Shown here: positions 1-11,521 of the stretch, in pieces
How the letters are laid out: every line of letters begins with the position of its first letter
Position numbering within the stretch: the stretch's first letter is position 1
DNA from: Psilocybe azurescens
Lineage: Eukaryota > Basidiomycota > Agaricomycetes > Agaricales > Agrocybaceae
Length of the DNA: 64,000 nucleotides
Assembly (NCBI GenBank): GCA_023853785.1
Contig: JAJIRX010000510.1
Location: forward strand, 1,178,001 to 1,242,000
Reading direction: 5' to 3'
Notes under the pieces: model-generated
What the model was told of the DNA's origin: nothing
The model's database searches: none
Seen by the model: only the letters and a program-made list of their open reading frames with translations
Program-made: the position numbers and the translations under genes

Positions 1-317
1 TCACATCCGCACCTCTTGCACCTGGCCCTCTACACCCGCGTGTTGCGGAGCTCTCAGGTGCCCCCATGGACATCGACGACGACGAGACCAGCGTAAGCGC
101 AGCTGGAAGACCCGCAGGCGATGATGACGTCGACAACGACTTGACTGCAGAAGACGCCGAGGTCGAAGATTTGGAGGAGGACGAAGTCGTTGAAAGCGAT
201 GACGAGAAAAGCGAGGAAGAATTGGTGGACAAAGTTGCTCTGGAAGATCAGGAACTACTCAGGGATAATAAAGGAGTGGAAGAAAGATCTGCGATGGATG
301 ACGACGAAATTTATTGA
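1..317 (+). CDS. C-terminal acidic tail of a gene truncated by the window edge
   Basis: The reading frame is open from base 3 to a TGA at 315-317, so this is the last exon, or part of it, of a gene starting upstream. The first ATG at 66 is probably internal, because the frame is open upstream of it with coding-like Pro/Ala-rich residues. The roughly 105 visible residues are dominated by Asp and Glu (an IDDDE run, then alternating E/D/V stretches). This is an intrinsically disordered acidic tail of the kind seen in many nuclear proteins. No domain is visible, so no function is assigned. Confidence 0.55.
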   Translation, partial: TSAPLAPGPLHPRVAELSGAPMDIDDDETSVSAAGRPAGDDDVDNDLTAEDAEVEDLEEDEVVESDDEKSEEELVDKVALEDQELLRDNKGVEERSAMDDDEIY

Positions 318-1511
318 TGTGTCTGTCAAGCAGATACCTTGCTCCGTGAACGCTCTCTGACTATACACTCTGATTATTTGAGAAGGTTGCTAACATTACC
401 TACACAGACGATATATGCACTCTTTCCTGAATGACAATAGATCACCGGTCAGCGACAGCCTGACTAGCTTGATTGGCCACTCCGCTTATTTTTGGGTATG
501 TGTACATTGTCGGAACCTCCGATTACGGATCCGCAAATGACCGTCTCGTCTCTCGATTGAGGACCGAGTGATCTCATGCCCTCTGCAGTTTCTACACCCA
601 CCAAGGCTTGGACTGGAAACGACTTTGGGTGCACTCAGAATGTCCTAAAACGGAAACGTATTTTTGGTGTTGATTTTGGAAGACATGTGCTGCCAAAGTC
701 CTGCTTTCTCTTTTTCAGATCTGTGCGCTCTAAATCTTTGACCTGTTCTGCCGCCTGTTTCTCCTATTTGAGTAAGCAAGACCACGATTTTGCCAACCTA
801 GTATGTGGAAATTAGGAGGTGATAACCGTCATGCTTAAAGACAGTCATTGCCTCATGCTCAGTATACCTTGAGACCAGACAAAAGGGAAGGGGACGATGT
901 TGAGTATAAATGATTTGGCTGGGTCTCGTAAGTTTGGAGACTTCTCGCAGAGATACAGCAATAATTCACGAGATGACCTCATTCGCAAGGAAGAGATTAC
1001 TACTACTGCTTCACTACTGCTCTTACGGCAAGCGCAATGTCTCCGAGTTGGCCAATGCTGGAGGGTGTGTTCAGAAACAAGTTCATATTGAGACTACAGT
1101 GAATTTTCAATTGCCATTATATCTTTAACCAATCTTTTGATGACGGTTTTCATAACACGATCATCCTCATTCTTCAAAAATTACCTTTATCTGTCATGAA
1201 CTTACACCGTTGTACCTCAGTGAGGGGAACATCGAACCATTGAACCGTTGACATCTCTATTTCGAGGCATCGGAGCTCAGAATAAACGTAACAGAAGATA
1301 TACGTTCTAATATTTTGGGGCTCATGAGCTGTGTACCTTTCTTGATTCTTGAACAATCGCTTTGAACTTGGCTTGTTTTCAGAAGCGTCCAAATTTTAAT
1401 CTGTTCTCAGTCCCACCCCGGTGGCCGAAGTTTAGATTTCGTCCACTTGGTGCCCTGTCCCTTCCCCCTCCACTCAGACGAATCCTTGGAAATAGTACGG
1501 TAGTATGAATT
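318..1511. other. Intergenic stretch, nothing recognised
   Basis: Between the acidic-tail gene and the unknown minus-strand gene. Only short ORFs without codon bias or recognisable motifs are present. It probably holds the 3' regions of the two convergent genes. Confidence 0.4.
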
Positions 1512-2448
1512 TCATTCAAACGTGTACGACTGCGGGTTCAATAGATGCCCATAGGAGTCCCGAATGCTGCTAGGATGCACTTGCCAGTCTGAATTTATAT
1601 TTAGCAGGGTAGAAACGGAGAACTGAATGTTAGGCTTACAGGATGGGGTCAGGTGCTCTGGTCTCATGCCAGCCTCCAGCCCTTCACCCGGCCAATCCTC
1701 TGACACCTCCGACACAGACGGGACGGTATTGATGAATCCCATCCTAGCTATCAGACGAATGAGCAAATAAGATAGAAAGACCTGCAGGAATCAGATTACA
1801 ACTCACCGTTCTCCAAGAACCTAAGCATGGGAGCGCTGAAAACCTCTCTTGACGCTGCTTCCAATTCCCCTCTGTCAATCATGGCATGTATTCGATGGAG
1901 CTCCCTGTCTCTCTCGTCAATGACCTCATCGTCGTAGTTTATTTCCTTGCCCTTTCCCTTTTCGAGTCGGTTTCTGTCGTTATCCCGGCCTTCATCATCA
2001 TCGTCGTCGTATTCACCTTCAACAAGTTCCACCGCCTTTTGCTTGCCCTTATTCCGGGGCACCTCCATTTCATAATTGGGACCTGTTTCCAGTTCCAGTT
2101 CCACGTCCATCCCCATACCCTCATCCTGTTCACGAGTCAGCGCAGGAGGGGTCCCAGACATCGGATCAATTGGAGGAAACATGATCGACATGGCCTCTTG
2201 AGCGTCGGCTACAAGTTCAGTCCATCATCAGCGTCAGTGGGTGACGAAAGTTGGGGAAAATGGCGTGTACGTTGGGCACTTCCACTCATACCCCAACCCT
2301 CCCCTCTCCCCCCCCGCTTCCACTTCTTGCGCATCCTGGGCGGAACTCTGTCCAGGAATCTGTCATCTCCGCCGTGCTTTGGAGGACTCAACTCCGCAGC
2401 GCTTTGCCCCCTTTCGCAGGGATCGCCGTCGTTGGATCCATCGTCCAA
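1512..2448 (-). CDS. Small uncharacterised protein, four exons
   Basis: Four exons fit with clean splice sites on the minus strand: 2292-2448, 1807-2208, 1640-1747 and 1512-1588. Donors are GTATGAG, GTGAGT and GTAAGC; introns are 83, 59 and 51 nt; the frame is kept throughout, giving about 247 residues. The N-terminus is basic (a PPRMRKKWKRG stretch). The middle holds an acidic run (EYDDDDDEG) followed by Lys/Asp-rich sequence and a helix-like DRELHRIHAMIDRGELEAA segment. The C-terminal third is less biased (MGFINTVPSVSE). I do not recognise the family. No frame break was seen, unlike many neighbouring genes. The intron structure makes me fairly sure it is real; its role is unknown. Confidence 0.6.
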
Positions 2449-4870
2449 CCAAGCAATGAGGTAATGGTGCTAGTTGAACTTGATGAAGAGGTTGACATGC
2501 AGACAACTTGCGCGACTCGCACGTGTGCATTACTTAATCGGATTTAATAGTTTACATTGGTCTAACGAGCTATCTAGTATGAATATGTACATTAATCTAA
2601 TATAGAACTAGAGCCCGAGAGCTACTAGAATTCTATGATGATTGTGTTAAAGTACTCTGGCTCTGCCGGGACTGCCAAGCATACATGTGACCTGGTTAAC
2701 TTACTAGCTGGAATCCCTCCTCCATCGGGATGGTAACTTACCAGTAAGTAATTCAGTGGTAATGAATAAACATTTACTTCCCCAACGATACATCGATATT
2801 AAACCAGGAACAATTCCTTGCAAAGCTAGAAGTACTCGAAAGCGCTGTAGGGATCAACCATCCAAAGAGACGCCCGTCGAGCAGGTTACGGGTCAGTTGG
2901 CTGCCGTTTCTAGCGAGCGGCTTGGGCATAAATCCGGAGACCGTCTATGAGGAGTCTAAGATCGAAAAGGAGCCTCTCATGCGCCTCCTTGAACTTGTAG
3001 GTGTCGTCTTGGATCTAAGAGATTCCTCTCTTCTATTCGATTTACTCAAGATGTCTATGCAATATCATGGCATAGTCACCATGTAGAAATCTATAGAAGC
3101 CTGAACGATGCCAATCGGTTCCTTTGTAAATTCTGTGTGATGATAAACATAACAACAATGCACTTGTGAGCACACGTAAAAGACGCGGGATTCCTGATGC
3201 CAATTATTGTCGAGTGGGTTATCATCTCTCTTATCTGGCGGCACTGGCGACAGGCAGAACGATATCGCGCATCACTAACGAAGCCAACGATTCTGAAGCG
3301 CTTGTAAGATGAACTTGAAATTAATCTCCAAGCCATCGGTCGCTAGTCGGACGTCATCCATGATGCCCGAGTCGACGACGAGAGATAAAAATGACGTATA
3401 GGCCGCGATGATGACGACGGGCTCGTAATATCTGGGTGTCGACAGTAGTCCAGCCTAAAGATTATCACAGACGCCTGATGGTCTACTCGACAGTAGCTTG
3501 CAATATGCGGACTACAAGCACATCCTTACTGCTCAACTAGGGGCTACGGCCCCTGTACTGCAGTTGATCCCGACCACTGTAGTAAAAACACTGTGAGGAT
3601 GATGCAATATACAAAATGATATCGAGGTTGGTATAATCGAACCAGACAAAACCCGATTATTTTGTTCGATTTCACCGACTCGGTCCGCAAGGAAATGCAA
3701 CCTATAATCCATAAACTTGTGATACTCAACAACCCATACCTTTTGAAGAGAAACCCATGCTTTTTAAGGGTCAGTGGACTGCAGTTTATGACCTTTCCCG
3801 CTCCATTCCGTGATGATTTTTCCAAGCCATTGATGCGTTCCCAGAAGCTATGTACTCCATAGGACAGGATAAGAGCAAAAGACCTCCCAGAGCATCTCAT
3901 GATACCCATTCCTTTTCGAACTTACTCGAGCAAGAGTTTAAAATTTGAGGGAAAAAGCAAAAGCAGAAAGCAGAAGCTCGAAACCCATAGTTTGGACTGC
4001 CCATCGACAGGTATGGGTTATAGCACGTTCGACTGTAGAACAAATGCAACTCCAAATGAGATGTTACTGTAGGCCCTGGGCCTGAGAAATAAGAACATAG
4101 AAGTCCTCTCCATGAGAAATCATCCTTGTTCGAAGAAGTCGGACATAACAAAGAAACGCGTGCGCATATTGGTTATCTATTTCGCTCGCTGATGAAAATC
4201 CCATCGCTCCAGAGGATCCGAGTGCTTTGATTCAGCGCCGAAGGAGCTCTAAACATGTCGTGGATAAGGTCATAAATTTCTTGCGTGAGAGTCGCAGTAA
4301 CCATCATCGTCAAGGTGACGAGGCCAACTGGAACAAGTTGATAAAGCCACTGATAAAAATGACATGCGCAGACGTATTTGGCTAGCCTGACTGTGTCCCA
4401 GGAGATAAGAAGCACCAAAAAACCTAAAACCGTGGTGAAAATAGAAGGTTGAAAAGACAAGAGACATGATGGCGCGGAATCAAAGTTAGGGACAGAATCT
4501 ATTAACGCGTGCCTTTCACGTGACCACAAAATGCTGGGCGGGTTCTCGGCGTTCTCGAGTCGGAGAAGAGTCGTTTCTCTGTTCTTTACCTCCATCTCCA
4601 CCGGTCGGTTTATCTGCCCTTTCATTAGGCCAAGGCCTCTCATCTGTACCAGGATATGCTAGTAGCTATCCTTTGAACTCATACGATCCTTTTCACCGAC
4701 AACAAGTCCTTCATTTACGTTTTTACCCTATCCAAACCACTACCACATACATCTGCCAGGAGGATTTTTCAGAATCACCGTTTTTCTAACCTTGAAGGAA
4801 TCAGAAATACTTTGCATCGCGTGGTTGTACCCTCAAAACACATATGAACACGACATTCACCTTTCCTAGA
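2449..4870. other. Mostly unassigned region with weak membrane-like minus-strand ORFs
   Basis: No gene can be assembled with confidence. On the minus strand around 4200-4520 an open frame contains two hydrophobic stretches (IFTTVLGFLVLLISW and a second around WLYQLVPVGLVTLTMM). A further hydrophobic ORF lies at 3544-3909. They could be exons of a multi-exon membrane protein, but I could not connect them with splice sites, and chance hydrophobic ORFs are common. The right end should contain the promoter and first exon(s) of the next plus-strand gene. Confidence 0.25.
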
Positions 4871-7800
4871 CCCCAGGCTGCTGTACCACGCCAACAGGCA
4901 CCCAGGGCAGCCGGGTCTTCGCAACCAATGCTCGGGAATCAAATGCGCTCAGGGCTTCCGTTCTCGATGCTGCTCTGGAACTGGGGATTGGCAGCAATCC
5001 ACTTGTTGCTGACTGGATGTTCAACAATGCCCTGGCCGAGGAAGACGAAGAAGAGGTGCGTCCATGTTATTTTATTTCAATTAGCCGGCGTTCGCTCTGG
5101 CTTTCGAGGTGTACAAAATATCCGCCTGGATCTCGTACATTGGGGATTTTCTTGCATCCTTACCTTGGGAACGAGTCTGCCTGGCACTCTGTCGATATAT
5201 TCATAACGAGATCTCGAGCTTGAATGGCATAAGGGCTAAAACTATCGGTTTACCCATGCTTCGTTCCGTATGCTCCACAAGCTTTCATTTTGTTAAATGA
5301 AAGTCTGGGAGTTATGGATCCCACACCAGAAGTTTTGCGCCGTCATAATCATCTTGCGTGTGGGATTTTGGTTACGCTCTTTGATCGGCCTACTCCTTGT
5401 GAACTCATGATCGTTGTTCGCTTTAGATGGGCTTTGGTCCAGAATTAGGTCCAAAATCCACCGATATCCCTATGCCATCCAGTATTACGTTTGATTAGCC
5501 ATTCCTTTCCTTCTATCTCCTCTCTGTTCAGAAATTTCGCAAACCACTGACGCATGTTCAATAGGATCAAGTCTCCTCGCCGAGTCTGACGTACGGCTCT
5601 TCAGCGACCTCCGAGGAGTCCTCATTTTCTGTGCTGACATCTTCGTCTTCCATTTCATCTTCAAAGTTTTCCGGCGCAGGCGCCCCTTTCGCCCCTAATG
5701 CAAAATCGGCACCTGGCATGCTGCGAATAAGCGAATCGGAGGCCGATACAGCAGCTTTTGACAGCAGTCTTGCAGCCAATAATGCCGTTACTTTCCCCGA
5801 TGTTCCTACACCTCCACGGCCAGTAACTCCTGCCTCTAGAAAATTAAAGAAGAAACAGAGGGGGGATGGCTATGAAAGTGATGGTGGTTATATAAGCGAG
5901 GTGGCGGGAAAGAAGAAGGACAAGAAAAAGGCTGATTCCAAGGACTCCAAGGACGCAGTTGTTTTCCCAAGCATGGAGACGGCAAAGGAAGCGAAGAAGC
6001 GAGCAAAGGAGGAGAAGAAGGAGATGGCAGATGGCGAGAGGAAGAGGAAGAAGAGTTTGATGTCAGCAGTGAAAGCCTCGAAAAAGACGGAGGCGAAAGA
6101 AGGCGACAAGGGATACGACACAGACGGAGGCGGCATACTATCCAGTGGCAAGAAAGTCAAGCCCAAGAAATCCAAGTCCAAGTTGCCATCTGAAGACATG
6201 GCTGCAGGGTACGAAACGGACGGAGCTGTCAAGAAGTCAAAAACAAGATTTTTCAAGTTGTCCAACAAAGCATCCCGTCCCGATCTACGTGCTGAAGCTG
6301 TCCCGGCAATGCCGATGCCGATGCCGAAAGAAGTGATCCCTCTGCCGATCGCTGAACGGTTTGCGACGACTTTAAGTCCTACACCGTTCAGCCCTACAAG
6401 TCCGACACAAAACTCAGCGACAAGTCCTCCTCCCGTTGTTTCTCTACCTCCTGTTAGGGTCGAGGGTTCTTCAACGCCGCTGCCACCTCTTGCTTTCCAG
6501 CCATTTGCGCCTCCCACACCTACAAGTTCTGAGGTTGCGCCGCCTGTATCGAGAGTGATACCACCATCGCCTATATTACCGGCTGCCGATCGAACTTCCC
6601 ATTCATCTTCGGAATCATCTTCCTCGGCTGGCTTGAATCCCAGACGGCAGGCGGGTCAATTTTCACCACCCAACAGTAGCGGCCATGGTCAAGGCAGCGG
6701 GAGTTATTCCACTCTCACTTCAAATCATACATCAGAAGCGTCACATTTCCCTGCAAATGGATCGATACCTTCACCGCCAAACTCTGCAGGGGTCTCCGTT
6801 GGCCCAGCACAGTTGAAACCCCCTCAATCTCGTATCCGAATACGCGTTCGGTGTCTCCTGTCCCGAGCGGAATATCACCAATGGGGACGCCGCTAGTCAC
6901 GCCTTTGCAGATCTCCAAAGGCGGATTGCGAGTGAGACCGAGTCTGGAAAATATGGGGTACCTGTCGCGCGAGAATTCCTCTTCGCCCATGCCTATTTCG
7001 CCGATCTCGCCTTTTATGAGTACACCTTTGCGTTCTGCAGTGTCGTCGCCCACGCTTGGCGTTCCTGCACAACCTTACTCAGGCATGCCCGGTAGTCCTT
7101 CGGGCAGGCTTCGCTCGCGGTCACCTGCGGGCCCTCCTAGTGCCTCTCAGAACGCCTTCTTGTCTCCTCCATATTCAGCCAATGAGCAATCTCAGCTGAC
7201 AGTCAACACGTCAGATTATGTTGTTCCATCTCCTAGAAACTCTGGGCTTCCTAGCCCTAATGTTCTAGCGTACTATGACATCCCTCCGCCCAGCCCACCG
7301 CCCATGGGTCCACTGCCTACTGTTCCTCCACACGCCACATCTGCATCTGCATCCTCAGCAACAGTAGCGACAAACCCCAATAACGCCTCAATGAACCCGG
7401 TCCAATTCCCATCAGCTGACGTCCTCCGACAGCGCGTCATCGACAGAACGCCGCGCCAGCTCCCGGCCAACATCCAGCGCGGCAAGGAGTCGCCGTTCCC
7501 TTCGCGCTCTGTACCGCCGTCCTCTGCGATGCCCGTCACGGGCACGAGCAGGTATCGTGATCTATACCCGCAGGGCGCTGTGGGCCCCGAGCCGGGTGTG
7601 CGAGACCAGGACTATGACAATGTGGATGGGCCAAGAGAACGCCATGCGCGGTTCCGGGATGAGTTGAGCTGGATCAATACGGATACTGGGACCAGGGCGA
7701 GCAGTCAGTGGCATGAGGGCGAGGAAGACGTTGATGAGGGAGAGTATAGTGACGTTGATGGTGATGTTGATGACGATCTCAATGGATCAGCTGAAGACCT

Positions 7801-8381
7801 GCAGCGTGTTCTCGACCGATTTGAAGATCGCAGCTCTGAAAGCGGTGAACACATCCAACCTGAACGCGCGCTGGAGCGCAGCCACTCCCCCAGATGCTCA
7901 AAGAAAGAAGCAACCTCAACCCCGATCACGACGACCGCGACCCTCTGTCTGCCTCTGGATACTACGGCTCGCAATCCCGATTGCAATCGAAAGCGCAGTC
8001 CCGGCTGACTACCTCGACTACGACGGAGTTGATGTACAACAGAGAGTCGCAGTACACATTCGAAGACGGGCGGACGGTAGGCGACAGGACGAGTCGATGG
8101 AGCGGGAGCATATACAGCCGGGCGAGCATACTCGACGCAGACGCGAGCGGCGAGACGCGGGGAGGCTCGTCAAGCAGGTCGAGGAGATGCTGGCGAAGGA
8201 GGCGAGGTCGGGCGGCGCTTCGTCCTCCTCTCGAGGTGCAGGCGTTGGATTGGACTACATCCCTCCGGTGCCGCGATTGCCCGATGCATATGCAAACGCG
8301 AACGCGAATTTGGGCCGACACGCCGTCGATGCTGGCGTGATTCCGGAAGCTACTCCCGCCAGGAGCTGGAATAGGTTTTGA
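4871..8381 (+). CDS. Large Ser/Pro-rich conserved basidiomycete protein with GY(D/E)(S/T)DGG repeats
   Basis: The start exon is not resolved. The first confident coding exon ends at 5055 (RASVLDAALELGIG followed by an acidic EEDEEE end) and is joined through a 53-nt intron to an exon at 5109 (VYKISAWISYIGDFLASLP). Another segment around 5250-5400 reads as coding (APQAFILLNESLGVMDPTPE). The long last exon starts at 5565, after an AATAG acceptor, and runs to TGA at 8381. It is rich in Ser/Pro/Lys and contains three repeats of the form GYESDGG, GYDTDGG and GYETDG. A coiled segment GRLVKQVEEMLAKE and the end TPARSWNRF close the protein. The last exon is interrupted by three one-base frame breaks, at the C5 run 6820-6824, the C5 run 7887-7891 and the G4 run 8159-8162. 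One added base at each restores a continuous protein. It looks like a cytoplasmic or cortical scaffold, but the function is unknown. Confidence 0.6.
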
Positions 8382-9322
8382 AGGGTTGTTTGGTTGTTTG
8401 TTTTTCTTGCTTGCTTGCTTTGCTTTCCATCGCGTCTTTCCTTTCTCAAAATTCTTTCTAACTGCCTTTTGCTGCAACCCTTGGTCCTTGGAGTAATCAT
8501 TGCTATATAATTTGATTGGATATCATTCATTCATTCATTCGCTTTTCTTGCCGCTACATAGTTAATTCTTTCCACTGCCGCCTGTCCAGTGGCGTTGACA
8601 TCATCTCGACTCGACTCACACACACAACAAGACCTGTACTTCGCCTCCGACTGCGACTACAGGTTATTCTCGTATTTTTTCTTGTACAAAGATAGATTCG
8701 TCTTGCATACTACATTTTTCCCCATACCCGATACGTACTCCCTTAGTATTTTCTACAACCCCATCGTTATTTTGTATCTTTACATATCCTGGTTTTTTGA
8801 ATGATGGCAATTGGAGTCTTATACCTCTGCATCGTCGTGTTTGGATATTTTTGTATCAGGCGACTCAAGTTCTGAAAGATGTTACACGGCAGACGAGAAA
8901 AAAAGCGGTATAGTCATTGACAAGGCTAACAAGAACTAAATAAACAAGAGGAAAAGGGAAACATTGGAATCTCGGAGACAAGCGAACTGGGATAGGGAGC
9001 GGACGTTAAGGAGAGCTAAGGAAACCAGGAAAGTTGGAAGGAAGAAAAGGAGCGTGTGGGGTACAACCTAATAATAAGCAAGAGCCATCATAAGAAAAAT
9101 GTTCCCGCGTTGCAATCGACCATAAGAGTGAGGCATGAACGCGCACGAGGGTTGTGGTATGATAGGGTAGGGTAGACAGACGAATTGCAATGGGAAGGAT
9201 TAGAATGTATCATGTGTAACTAATATCCATCGAGTAAGAGAATCGTTGAAACAAAGAGAATTGTATACGAGAGCTTTCGGAGCGGATATGGTTTGGGCCT
9301 GCATCGATGGTGAAGACCTGAA
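8382..9322. other. Convergent 3' regions, no gene seen
   Basis: This lies between two converging genes and should contain both 3' UTRs. It includes short T-rich stretches and an ATTC microrepeat near 8525-8540. The ORFs in it show no coding character. Confidence 0.45.
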
Positions 9323-11179
9323 CTAAATGTCGAAGAACGGTCTCTCCGCGCTGTTCTGTTGTTGTTGCTGTTGCTGAGCGAAAGGATTGTGGCCCGTCTT
9401 TTGGACCATGACTGATCGACCCGCCTCCGTGTAACCATACCTAAAAAGAATAAAATAACGGTCAGACATGGCCGACCAAATATCGGAGACGACGATAGAC
9501 GCACCTCAGAGCACCGGTATTGCCGAATGTGTCCTGTCCACCCTCGCGATCAGCGAACAGCGCCGCCAGAGCCTCATTTTCGTTGTCTCGCTTCTTGACT
9601 GCGAACGGCCGTCCTTGGTTGGAAGACTGAGATGGCGGCTGTGGAGAGGAAGAGAGTGACGAGAGGTGGGAGTTTGAGTGGTTGTCGTATGTTCCTTGGA
9701 GGTTGAATGTCGGGGACGTGTTCGTGGATGGGCGAGGAGACGGAGACAGCGATGAAGGTGAAGCCGGTGCAAATGGGTTATTGTTTCTGTTATAACCATG
9801 TATGAGATCGTGCGTACATGTTGAATACGAGGAAAAGAAAGGTGACGTACCCAAAGCCGGTAGGCTGGACTTGCAATGGTTGCTGAGGTGCAAAGAGATT
9901 CTGCTGCTGTTGCTGCTGCTGCATTTGGAGAAGTTGTTGCTGACGCATCCAAGCCTCTTGCTGTTGCTGTTGTTGTTGTTGTTGCTGCTGCTGCTGCGCT
10001 TGCTGTTGCTGTAACATGAATAGCTGTTGCTGACGCAAGTACTCGGCTTGGGCGGCTTCCTGCTCGGCTTGCGCCTGTTGTTGGTAAGGGTTGAACGCGG
10101 TGAATTGAGGTTGCATTGAAGTGAATTGTGGCTGCATGGTGAACTGTGGCTGAAGTCCGACAGCGTACGGGGTAGGATCGATGAGTGGGAAAGGATTGTT
10201 GCTGGCGGCATTAGGAGATGGCCTGTTGTAGGATAGGTTAGTTGGCCTATGAAAGAGACGGCATCATAAATGTGTTGGAATCTTACAGTTGGTTCGCATC
10301 GTCAAACAAGGCAGCCGCGTTTGAGCTCTCCACATCGTGTTTCCGTTTCTCTTCTTCCTCCTTGCTCAGCTTCAGCGCTTGTTGCAGATCCCTCTCCTCG
10401 GCGGTCAGCCTTTCCTGAGCGAGCGACTTCTTGCTCTCTTCAATCGCCTGCCTGAGTTCATCCTCATCTCGGTTGGGCCTCTTTCCGGCGAGCCCGTTGT
10501 TCCCTTGTCTTCTCTGCGCGTTTTCGTCCATGGGTTCGTCGTCACCTTCAGGGCCACCAGCACCACGGATCATACGATCTCTCATGGATGCACGAGTCCT
10601 CCTTTCTTCACGCAGACGGCTCTCATCTTGGAGGAGATTGGTGATGTCCTTTGCTTTCTGTCGGACGTTGGCACCTTGATCTTTGCCATCCTCGTCAACG
10701 TACTGGAACTCTTTAAGTGTCTTGATCACATAGATGTTGTCACGGAAGTAAATGACACAATTCTCCGAGCCTTGATGAAGGCAGTAATCCAGCACTGTCA
10801 AGCTCTATCGTTTCATAGAGAAGAGAGAATTGCCGGGACCATTTCAGCTATTGTCTAGCCCAGATGTAACACGTAGTGCCAACCTTGAAAACATGGCGCC
10901 AGTTCTTCCCTTTATCATTGAGACGCTTGTCTATCATCTCCATAATTTCAATAAAGTCATTTCTAGCGCACATACACCGTTGTCAGACAATTAATCAACA
11001 CAACAAGAACCGAAGAGAACTCACTGGTTGTACGTCAATTGTGCTATTTCATTCATCTGGGTGCCCGATGGTCCCCAGGGGTCGTTGGATGTGGCATCGC
11101 GGACCTTTGCTTGTGTATCTGAATACCCCTTTGTATAGTTTTTGGTGACACGGATAACCTTGCTGCCGAAATGCTGCAT
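9323..11179 (-). CDS. ENT1: Epsin (ENTH-domain endocytic adaptor)
   Basis: Six exons fit: 11031-11179, 10884-10962, 10287-10804, 9851-10222, 9505-9786 and 9323-9440. The start MQHFGSKVIRVTKNYTKGYS is the classic beginning of an ENTH domain. It continues through NWRHVFK and VIYFRDNIYVIKTLKEFQY to about residue 140. ENTH domains bind PtdIns(4,5)P2 and bend membrane at clathrin-coated pits. Two UIM-like helices follow (ELRQAIEESKKS and LQQALKLSKEE), which would bind ubiquitinated cargo. The C-terminal half has a long Gln run and three NPF motifs (NNPF, NNNPF, HNPF), which bind EH-domain proteins, and ends in PFFDI. Domain order and ending match yeast Ent1/Ent2. No frame break was found in this gene. 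Confidence 0.93.
9907..10017 (-). repeat. Poly-glutamine (CAG/CAA) tract inside epsin
   Basis: On the plus strand this is a mixed CTG/TTG array. On the coding strand it encodes runs of Gln broken by a few Ala, Glu, Trp and Met residues. Mixed CAG/CAA codons limit slippage. The antisense reading gives a meaningless poly-Leu ORF. Confidence 0.85.
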
Positions 11180-11296
11180 GGTGGCAAGAGGATACCAGGA
11201 CAAGTCACAATTAGTAGGCCACTCGGAGCAGGTAATCGGGGTTTGCGCAGCTACAACACTTAACTCCATATAACTAGCAGAGTCACATTAAACATC

Positions 11297-11369
11297 ACAC
11301 CGATGGTGAAGCGGTTATCATGCTTGCCTTCCAAGCAAGCGGCAGGGGTTCGACTCCCCCTTCGGTGTA
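11297..11369 (+). tRNA. tG(UCC): tRNA-Gly (anticodon UCC), copy 1, with an extra C in the T arm
   Basis: A full cloverleaf can be drawn: acceptor stem ACACCGA/TCGGTGT, D stem GTGA/TCAT, anticodon stem CTTGC/GCAAG with loop CTTCCAA (anticodon TCC), T arm AGGGG-TTCGACT-CCCC and discriminator A. The T stem's 3' side has five C residues (11356-11360) where the second copy at 27780-27851 has four, which leaves one bulged base. A T5 pol III terminator follows directly. The acceptor stem differs from copy 2 by a compensatory C-G to T-A pair, which supports a functional gene. The extra C may be a sequencing error. Confidence 0.9.
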
Positions 11370-11521
11370 TTTTTGCTTCTTTTTCTTCTAGCAAATAGCC
11401 GCACCAGCATTGCACCTTCTTTGTTACTTTTTATGCTACTTACTTGAATAACTTATAAAAGTCTAAATATACAATAATTTACTTGTAGAAAGATTACGAA
11501 TCACGAACAAGCCGTAGGAAA

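Noticed and set aside
1886..2464. 192-residue plus-strand ORF
   Set aside because: It is antisense to the minus-strand gene whose four exons join with good splice sites; the hydrophobic plus-strand product comes from the antisense of an acidic/basic tract.
7713..8381. Alternative exon model using a 49-nt intron in the Ser/Pro-rich gene
   Set aside because: A GT-AG pair near 7843-7891 would keep a frame open to the end, but it yields Arg-rich, unnatural sequence. The neighbouring frame gives protein-like sequence (SASGYYGSQSRL, RWSGSIYSRAS) and only needs one-base corrections at two homopolymers.
9802..10014. Poly-leucine ORF on the plus strand
   Set aside because: It is the antisense of the glutamine tract in epsin.
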